In this document: piece by piece, positions 14,337 to 20,032 of the stretch
How the letters are laid out: each line of letters starts with the position of its first letter
How positions within the stretch are numbered: the first letter of the stretch is position 1
Assembly (NCBI GenBank): GCA_025923175.1
Contig: JAICGL010000008.1
Location: forward strand, 1-21,298
Origin: Acidimicrobiia bacterium
GTDB taxonomy: Bacteria; Actinomycetota; Acidimicrobiia; IMCC26256; BP-133
Length of the DNA stretch: 21,298 nucleotides
Direction of reading: 5' to 3'
Notes under the pieces: generated by a model
The model's input: the letters and a program-made list of their open reading frames with translations, nothing else
Databases searched by the model: none
Told to the model about the DNA's origin: nothing
Position numbers and translations under genes: made by a program

Positions 14337-14939
14337 TCAGATCAGCCAGGGATCCTTGAGGTCGATGTACTCGTCGACCGGCATGACCGCCATGTACTCC
14401 CCGAACATCGCCTGCATCTCCGCCGGCGGCTCCTTCTTCTCCCCCTCGCGGGCTTCTGCCTCGGACCTGAAGTAGAGGATGTCGCTGTAGGAGCCGTCGG
14501 AATGGATGACGGTCACGTCGCCGATGATGTCGGGTCGCTGCTCGGCCAGGGTCGGCAGGAGCTCGGCGAACTGAGCCATCAGCGCCGGCGCCTTCTCCTT
14601 GTCCGTGATCCGGCCCCGCATGACCTGTACGAACCCGGCGTCGTTCGAGCCGCCGCCTCCCAAGGTCTGGACCTCGACGCTGTCCTGGAACGTGGCGTTT
14701 TCGATGAACTTCTCGGTCTCCGCCCACCAGGCGCCCTGCTCTTCGCGTGCGCTGTTGCTGCGCGCCGCTTCCTCGGATTCGAAGCGGGCGGCCATGAAGA
14801 GGCGGCCGTCGTCCGTGACGCCGCCGGTGCTACCGAGGTATCCGTTGGCGCCGCTCCGCAGCTCCGTTTGCCACCGGTCGAACTGCCGGCGCAGGCCGTC
14901 CCGGTCCGACGTGGTTCCCGTGATCACCTGGATGAACAT
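14337..14939 (-). CDS. Tandem ABM-like ferredoxin-fold protein
   Basis: This 200-residue soluble protein is made of two similar ferredoxin-like halves. MFIQVITGTTSDRDGL...GGVTDDGRLFMAARFESEEAA (about 1-70) resembles GFVQVMRGRITDKEKA...VTVIHSDGSYSDILYFRSEAEA (about 100-170). This is the pattern of the antibiotic-biosynthesis-monooxygenase / Dabb fold in duplicate. A strong GGAGG lies before the ATG at 14939; a longer frame with no such site is rejected. Such proteins are often small-molecule binders or heme/quinone oxygenases, but no catalytic residue is evident. It sits just downstream of the grd-like operon on the same strand, with a 107-bp gap, so it could be co-transcribed, though it has its own ribosome binding site. 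Confidence 0.8.
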   Translation of the reverse strand: MFIQVITGTTSDRDGLRRQFDRWQTELRSGANGYLGSTGGVTDDGRLFMAARFESEEAARSNSAREEQGAWWAETEKFIENATFQDSVEVQTLGGGGSNDAGFVQVMRGRITDKEKAPALMAQFAELLPTLAEQRPDIIGDVTVIHSDGSYSDILYFRSEAEAREGEKKEPPAEMQAMFGEYMAVMPVDEYIDLKDPWLI

Positions 14940-15046
14940 CGCGCCTCCTCCTCGTTGGCCTCTGGCGGACAGCCAGCCTGGCAGCATACGCCGGTGGCGG
15001 AAACCCTCCCGCTGCGACGAGGGACAGATTTGCCTGCTTCGCTCGG

Positions 15047-15511
15047 TCAGGGCGGTGGGGCTTTGCCTCGCATGCTTGCGACGGCCACGGTCAGTTCCGC
15101 TGCATCGAGGACGTCGACCATGACGCCGACCTGCTCGTCGTAGATGTCGACCGGCAGGGTGGCCCGGATTTCGTCTTCGAGGATGTGGTACACGTCGAGA
15201 CCCAACTGGGTCTCGGCCAAGGCGCCTGCACAGGCCGGGTCGCCCAGCACCACGGTCTCGGCGGCGATTTCAGCGCTCTCCGGATCGGGAGCGCCGAGCA
15301 GCACCACGAGGTTTTCCGCACCGTGGGTGTGGGCGAGGCGGGCGATCGCCGCCTGGCTTTGCAGGTCCATGGCCCCCGACGCCGTTCAGACGAAGCACTC
15401 GGTGGCGGTGAACACCACCTCGGCGCCGGCGGCTTCGGCGCAGGCGGCGATGGCCGGCCCCGACACACCGTCGCGTTCGCCGAGGGCGATGACCTTCTTG
15501 CCGTTCAGCAT
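15047..15511 (-). CDS. grdA: GrdA-like selenoprotein A of a glycine/betaine-reductase-type complex (in-frame UGA = Sec42)
   Basis: In characterised reductases, GrdA carries the substrate fragment on selenocysteine and is then reduced by thioredoxin. This frame starts at ATG 15511, sharing one base with the trx stop (TAATG) and preceded by GGGAGGGAG. It begins NGKKVIALGERDGVSGPAIA, reaches ATECFV-U with UGA at 15388-15386 (residue 42), and continues TASGAMDLQSQ to a TGA at 15047. The total is 154 residues, close to known GrdA length. Cys39-x-x-Sec42 is the family redox motif. Residues after the UGA align with GrdA throughout (GAENLVVLLGA, LAETQLGLDVYHILE, VDIYDEQVGVM). A conventional gene finder would call only a 107-residue protein from the ATG at 15370. 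Recoding is inferred from homology and context; see the hairpin at 15355. Confidence 0.9.
15355..15388 (-). promoter_or_regulatory. grdA UGA and candidate SECIS hairpin
   Basis: With the U of UGA as +1, bases +6 to +34 can fold. GGC (+6 to +8) pairs with GCC (+32 to +34), then G9-C28, a bulged U10, and CGGG pairs with CCUG around a 9-nt loop. A U bulge and an immediate downstream hairpin are features of bacterial SECIS elements, but the apical G-U is not obvious. Weaker than the grdB element. Confidence 0.45.
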
Positions 15512-15858
15512 TACTCCCTCCCTTCGGTCTGTGGTGCTGCGTCCGTCGACTGTTCCAGCCACTCGTCGAGTTGTTCGGCGGTCAGGTTCGGGTCGGTGAG
15601 GCGGGCCACTTCCTGGCCGTCGCGGTAGAGCAGGAAGGCCGGCAGCCCCATGAGGCGCAACTCCATGCAGACCCGGCGGGCCTTCGGCGCCTCGAGCTTC
15701 ACGACCCGGATGTCGGGGCGGCGGGCGGCCAGTGCCTCGACGTGCGGGAGCAGGGCGAGGCAGCGCGTGCACGACGGCCCCCAGACGTCGACGAGTACGT
15801 CACCGTCGGCGACAAGGTCGAAGAAGTTGTCCCTCGTCGCGTCGGTCAGTGTGGTCAA
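15511..15858 (-). CDS. Thioredoxin-like protein with SCTRC active site
   Basis: This thioredoxin-fold protein has 115 residues and an active site WGPSCTRC (Cys30, Cys33) in place of the usual WCGPC; the cis-Pro loop is MGLPAFLLYRDG. It starts at TTG 15858 behind GGAGGT with a 5-nt gap, and the TTG overlaps the grdC stop as TTGA. The next gene (grdA) overlaps its stop. Clostridial grd operons also encode a thioredoxin, with a noncanonical GCVPC site, which reduces oxidised GrdA, so the same job is expected here. No thioredoxin reductase gene is in the window. The last ~13 residues (STDAAPQTEGRE) are a low-complexity tail. Confidence 0.88.
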   Translation of the reverse strand: MTTLTDATRDNFFDLVADGDVLVDVWGPSCTRCLALLPHVEALAARRPDIRVVKLEAPKARRVCMELRLMGLPAFLLYRDGQEVARLTDPNLTAEQLDEWLEQSTDAAPQTEGRE

Positions 15859-17348
15859 GTGCGACCTCCTTCGTTGCGTTCGAGCAGCACGCTCATCCCG
15901 TCTGAGAGCTGCGACATGCGACCGAGGAACAGGCTTCCCTTGCCGAGCAACATGACCCGGGACGCGTCGCCGCTGGTCAGGCGGCGCAGCGCGTGGGGCA
16001 GGTACCACAACGCCGAAGCCAGATGGCCCTGGGTCGGGGCAAAGCCCGGCAGGCCGTGCCGGTCCACGAATGCGGCGATGTCGCCACGGTCGATGTCGCC
16101 GCGCCGGGCGGCCAGAGCCGCCAGCGTCTTGTAGTTGCGGGCGGCGACGTCGCCCGATCCCTGCGGTTCGGTGATCTCGGGGTTGTGCAACTCGGTGGCG
16201 TAATCGTCGACGTCGGTCATCGCCAGTCCGAGGCCCGCCATCGGTTCCACCGCCAGCGCCTCGAGAATCTGCGGCGCCGCGCCACCGGCGCCGACCCGGT
16301 GGCGGCCCACGGCGTCGAGACGCACCCGCGCCGAGCAACCGTCGTCGCCTTCGACCAGCACCGCCGCCCCGGCCAGCACGTCCTCGAGGACGGGGAGGCC
16401 GTGGCTGAGATGCCCCTCGAACTTCATGCCGAGTTTGGGCAGCGAACCCCCGGCCACCACCGCCACCCGGCGGAACACGCCGGCGGCGACGAGGCTCGCC
16501 GCCATCACCAGTGCCGGCATCGGAGCGGCGCAGAAATCCTTCACGTCGGCGCCTGACGCCGCGGTCAGGCCGGCCGCCTCGGCCACCGCCTTGGCCATGT
16601 TGCCGCCGCCGCGCTGGTAGCGGTCGCCGACGGCCTCCTCCCCGCAGCCGAGCACGAACTCGACCGACTCCGGGTCGATGCCATGGCCGTGGAGGAGGTG
16701 GAGCAGCGCCAGCGTGGCCGTCGCCTTCGCAGCCAGGTTCTCGAGGATGACCGGCGCAGCAAGGGCCTCATCGTCGTCGTGCGCCCGACGCACCGCCGCC
16801 ACCACGCCGCCGCCGGACGCGATGTCGGCGTCGACCACCGGGCCGAGAGCCAGCGCGCCGGATTCGGCAGCGACGGCTTCGGCATCGCCGGCGTGGCGGG
16901 CGATCCCGTCCAGGTCGATCCACTTGGCCAGGGGGTGGCGGGCGAGAGCCGCCACGGCGGCGTCGCAGGCAGCGGGCGAGAGAGTCACGAGATCGAAGGC
17001 GTCAGCCGCAGCCAACAGGCCCAGAAACTCGATCTCCGGCATCACCTCGCCGTCCGGGCCGAAGCGGAGGTCGGCCGCTCCAGCGCTGTCCCACCCCGAC
17101 GCTGCCGGCACCTTCTCGGCCCACGGCCGTGAGGGCAGGTCCCGCGGATGGCAGGCTCCGATGGAGGCCTGGTGGGGCGGGTAGGCGACGGCTGAGCCAT
17201 AGGGCCGCAGCGAGGCGGCGAAGCGCGCCGCCAGGTCCCGCCGCCCGGGCAAGGTGCGGGACGGCTTGGCTCCAAGATGGGCCAACCCCGGGGTGTGGGC
17301 GAGCACCTGGGTGGCAGCGGAGACGACCGGCCCGGAACCGGCGGTCAT
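15855..17348 (-). CDS. grdC: GrdC-like thiolase-fold subunit (component C, beta)
   Basis: This 497-residue protein is homologous to GrdC of glycine reductase component C and related to FabH/thiolase folds. The putative active residues are Cys273 in DVKDFCAAPMPAL, Asn405 in ARNYKTLAAL, and His442 in GFAPTQGHLASA. Other family marks are RPYGSAVAYPPHQ, GPDGEVMPEIEFLGL, LENLAAKATATLALLHLL, GDRYQRGGGN, NPEITEPQGSGDV and LLGKGSLFLGRM. Component C takes the fragment from GrdA as an acyl thioester. The ATG overlaps the grdB stop (ATGA). The usual partner GrdD, which makes the acyl phosphate, does not follow; trx and grdA follow instead. The call to GrdC rests on remembered family motifs. Confidence 0.92.
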   Translation of the reverse strand: MTAGSGPVVSAATQVLAHTPGLAHLGAKPSRTLPGRRDLAARFAASLRPYGSAVAYPPHQASIGACHPRDLPSRPWAEKVPAASGWDSAGAADLRFGPDGEVMPEIEFLGLLAAADAFDLVTLSPAACDAAVAALARHPLAKWIDLDGIARHAGDAEAVAAESGALALGPVVDADIASGGGVVAAVRRAHDDDEALAAPVILENLAAKATATLALLHLLHGHGIDPESVEFVLGCGEEAVGDRYQRGGGNMAKAVAEAAGLTAASGADVKDFCAAPMPALVMAASLVAAGVFRRVAVVAGGSLPKLGMKFEGHLSHGLPVLEDVLAGAAVLVEGDDGCSARVRLDAVGRHRVGAGGAAPQILEALAVEPMAGLGLAMTDVDDYATELHNPEITEPQGSGDVAARNYKTLAALAARRGDIDRGDIAAFVDRHGLPGFAPTQGHLASALWYLPHALRRLTSGDASRVMLLGKGSLFLGRMSQLSDGMSVLLERNEGGRT

Positions 17349-18652
17349 CTATCGGCCCCGTCGACGGGGAACAGGGTCGGCCCGTCCACCGCGGTGCACA
17401 GCGACTCCACGGCGCGATCCAGCAGCCGCCGGCGCCAGGCCCGCTCCTCGGACGGGGGCAGCGTCGGATCACCTGTCGGGTAAGGGATGCCCCGGGTGGG
17501 CACGATGCGCGGTGCTCCCACCCGCAGGGCGATGCCGGTCAGGTTGCACAGGACGGCCGTAGGAATTCCGGCCCGCTCCAGTTCTTTCGCCAGCGTTGAC
17601 CCGCAACGCGTTCCGGTCCCTCAGGTGGCGGTGAGGATCGCCGCCCGCGCACCGGAGCGACGAAGGTCGGCGGCCCACTCCACTCCGAAGCGCCGGGCGG
17701 TGCCCACCGGCGTCCCGTTGCCGGCTGTCACGAGGTACTCGGTGCTGAGACGGCCGATGGCCCCGGCCCGCTCCAGGTCCCGGGCGGCGTCGAGCGGCAG
17801 GATGCGGTTCGGGTCCTCGTTGGCCCACTGGGTCGAGAAACCGCCATGTACCGAGCGCCACCGGCCTCGCTCCAGCGTCTCGAGTCCGTCAAGGGAATAG
17901 CGCTGCCAGCGCGTCGCCCGGGCTGACTCCAGCCTGTCGGGATTGTCATCGGGCACCAGTGCCCCTTCGGTGATCAGCGCCATCGTGACGAGACCGGGGT
18001 CAGCCACCGGCGGGGCCGGCGTCACCCGGTCGAAGTTCGGCAGTGGCACCTCGCTGCGCTGCCGGTCGCCGGCCAGCCGGGCCAGGAGCAGGTCGACGGC
18101 CCGGACGGCGGCGGGTGCCTCCGCCAAAGTCCCACGGCGGGGGACGGGCCCGACCCGCCCGTCAGCCGCGGTCAGTATTCCGCCGGCGGCCACGGTGCGG
18201 GCGGCGTCGGCCAGGCGCTCCAGCGACGGCTTCATGTCCCGGGCGGTTGGGCCGGCGGCCACGACCGGGGCAGCGCCGGCGTCCTCCACGCCGGGGTTGT
18301 CCTCGTGCATGGCCGCCACCGCCGCGATCCCGGCTGCGGTGGCGGCGGCGGCGACCCGGGCGCAGGCGAGGCCGTAGCGACCGCTGCCGAACGCCGGCCC
18401 GGCCACCACGAGGTCCGGCTTCACCTTGGTGGCGAGGGCGACGATCTGTTCCACCACGCCGTCGCCGTCGCCGGCGGCGTAATCGTCGCCGCAGAACACG
18501 GTGCCGACGATCTCGAAGTCGGTTCCGAGCAGCGTGGCGAGGCGTCGTCCGGGCCCCAACGGTCCGTCGACCATGCCGGCCGGGACCCAGGCCTTCTCCT
18601 CGCCACCGATCCCGGCGAAGAACTGGTTGATGTAGTGCACGACCCGGGTCAT
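17345..18652 (-). CDS. grdB: GrdB-like selenoprotein B (in-frame UGA = Sec344)
   Basis: The substrate-specific component B of glycine/sarcosine/betaine reductases uses selenocysteine to attack the substrate. The frame starts at ATG 18652, overlapping the grdE stop as ATGA, with AGGAG upstream. It begins with HYINQFFAGIGGEEKA, the diagnostic GrdB N-terminus, and has FCGDDYAA, AGPAFGSGRYGLAC, HEDNPGVE, EGALVPDDNPDRLESA and WANEDPNRILPLD. ILTAT is followed by UGA (17623-17621, residue 344), then GTGTRCGSTLAKELERAGIPTAV and on to a TGA at 17345. The total is 435 residues. Known GrdB has ILTSTUGTCTRCG, so the UGA falls exactly at the selenocysteine. The first Cys of UxxCxxC is Gly347 here; Cys350 is kept. 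Ordinary gene calling would stop at 17621. Confidence 0.93.
17593..17623 (-). promoter_or_regulatory. grdB UGA and fdhF-like SECIS hairpin
   Basis: Counting the UGA as +1 to +3, bases +15 to +31 (17609-17593) read GCGUUGCGGGUCAACGC. They form a perfect 6-bp stem (GCGUUG/CAACGC) with loop CGGGU. The E. coli fdhF SECIS, as I remember it, has its 17-nt apical hairpin at the same +15 to +31, with GUUGC and GGUC shared and the essential G-U in the loop. This supports decoding by SelB. The alignment is by eye. Confidence 0.65.
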
Positions 18653-19959
18653 GCGACGTTCTCCTGTTCCGATTGGCGGCAGGTGAGGCGGCCCCAGCCG
18701 AGCGGGTTGAGCGAGCCGTAGACGACGGCCGTGGGGACGTCGAGCGCCGCCGTCGCGTCGACGCCGAGGAGGTCGAAGCGGTCCCCGCCGAGGGCCCGCT
18801 CGACGGCTGGCAGCCGCAGGCACTCGTCGTAGTTCCCGGTGCTGATCATCGCCGTCGCCCGCTCCGGCGGCACGACGACCGGCGGGCCCGTGCCGTCGGG
18901 ACCGGCCATCTCGGCGAAGAGTCCGACGGCGGTGATCCCGGCGTCCTCAAGGGCGTCCATCTTCAGCGCCATGTCGGCGTCGGCGTTGCCGGCGCCCTCC
19001 TTGGTGACCACGGCGGCGTCGATCCCCATGGCGGCGCAGAGCCGGGCGGCATGCGCCGAGACCAGCTCCTTGCGGGCCATCTCCACCGGCTCGGGGCAGA
19101 CCACGACCCCGGCGAGTGTGACGTCGCGACCGTGACGGGCCCGCAGCGCCTCCACGACGGGGTGGTTCTGGTGCAGGTAGGTCGGGTTCTTGAGGCCCGG
19201 ATGGCCGAACTGGCCGCTCACTACGGCGCCGTCGTCGAAGTCGCCCGGCTCGAGCAACGTGGGCAACGCCGCTGCGAAGCTCCGGCCGTAGACGAAGACG
19301 TCTTTGAAGTTGCCCTGGGTCTGGAGGTTGGTGACGGCCGCGACGCGAGGCAGCCCGCCGCGGCTTCGCAGGGGGGTGGCGGCCGGCACGGGCTCGACGT
19401 CGTCGGGCGTGACACCGAGAGCGGCGCCGGCGACGAGGGCGGCGAGGCGCAGGAGCCCGCGCCGGAGGGCGTCGTCCACGTCCTCCCAGGCCGCTCCGGC
19501 CGCCGGCGTGAACTCGACGACGAGATTATGGGTGGCGGCGAGCGGAGAAAGCGGCGCAGCCGGGCCCGACAGATCGACGAGCCCCTCCTGCGCCCGGGGA
19601 AGGTACCCCGCCGCCACCACCGCCGACCCTCGCAACACGTGGGTCTCGCCCCGGCCCTGCGGGCAGGCCGGCCCGACAAAGCCAGGGAACACCCCACCGC
19701 CCCCAAGCCCCTTGGTGCGGGGCTCCACCGCGTCGAGCACCTTGACGATGCGGACCGACTCGCCCGGCGACGCCCACGACAACCGGACGCCTGCCAAAGC
19801 CGGGTGCGTGAAGGCGGCGGCCGCGGCCTCGTCGGACGCCACGGTCAACACGCCGCCGACGAAGCTCGTCTCCGCACCGAACCGGACCGCCCGGACGTGG
19901 TGCACGAGGCGGCGGAGCGCGGGAGGCGCGACCGGCTGTCGGCGCGTGGGTTGTTCCAC
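18649..19959 (-). CDS. grdE: GrdE-like component B subunit lacking the pyruvoyl cysteine
   Basis: In glycine reductase, GrdE is a proprotein cut at an Asn-Cys bond; the Cys becomes a pyruvoyl group that holds the amino substrate. This 436-residue homologue keeps the scaffold: GVLTV, SPGESVRIVKVLDAVEPRTK, GGGVFPGF, GETHVLRGSAVV, QEGLVDLSGPAAPLSPL, LQTQGNFKDVFVYG, KNPTYLHQNHPVVE, TKEGAGNADADM and STGNYDE. But where the family has SGNC it has SGQF (Gln250-Phe251), so no pyruvoyl group can form at that site. Transcription begins the operon: a GTG start at 19959 lies 7 nt after TACCGT, suggesting a leaderless mRNA. It overlaps grdB by 4 bp. The homology is confident; the altered chemistry is inference. 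Confidence 0.92.
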   Translation of the reverse strand: MEQPTRRQPVAPPALRRLVHHVRAVRFGAETSFVGGVLTVASDEAAAAAFTHPALAGVRLSWASPGESVRIVKVLDAVEPRTKGLGGGGVFPGFVGPACPQGRGETHVLRGSAVVAAGYLPRAQEGLVDLSGPAAPLSPLAATHNLVVEFTPAAGAAWEDVDDALRRGLLRLAALVAGAALGVTPDDVEPVPAATPLRSRGGLPRVAAVTNLQTQGNFKDVFVYGRSFAAALPTLLEPGDFDDGAVVSGQFGHPGLKNPTYLHQNHPVVEALRARHGRDVTLAGVVVCPEPVEMARKELVSAHAARLCAAMGIDAAVVTKEGAGNADADMALKMDALEDAGITAVGLFAEMAGPDGTGPPVVVPPERATAMISTGNYDECLRLPAVERALGGDRFDLLGVDATAALDVPTAVVYGSLNPLGWGRLTCRQSEQENVA

Positions 19960-19966
19960 CCGGCTG

Positions 19967-19972
19967 ACGGTA
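19967..19972 (-). promoter_or_regulatory. -10-like TACCGT for the grd-like operon
   Basis: TACCGT reads on the minus strand 7 nt upstream of the grdE GTG. This is the same hexamer and spacing as at the aldolase/zinc-ribbon promoter. It predicts an operon transcript starting at or next to the start codon. No -35 is recognisable. Confidence 0.4.
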
Positions 19973-19994
19973 GGTAACGGATACCGCAGACGAG

Positions 19995-20009
19995 CCCCCC
20001 ACAGGGGGG
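19995..20009. terminator. Short hairpin between pyc and grdE
   Basis: CCCCCC-ACA-GGGGGG is a 6-bp all-GC stem with a triloop, 23-37 bases downstream of the pyc stop on the minus strand. There is no U-tract. It may end pyc transcripts or protect their 3' end, and it separates pyc from the grd promoter. Confidence 0.4.
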
Positions 20010-20032
20010 ACCACCGGACGGGATCGGCGGTC

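Noticed and set aside
15047..15370. Standalone 107-residue protein starting MDLQSQAA
   Set aside because: It is the part of GrdA after the selenocysteine UGA. The upstream half in the same frame, with a good ribosome binding site at 15511, shows the full gene.
17618..17623. grdB and grdA as pseudogenes with premature stops
   Set aside because: Both stops are UGA, both fall exactly on the family's Sec positions, the frames continue to family-length ends, and the operon overlaps are intact.
17469..17861. Separate minus-strand gene covering the GrdB C-terminal region
   Set aside because: It is a shadow frame. The real continuation of grdB after the UGA lies in another frame, matches GrdB, and ends in an ATGA overlap with grdC.
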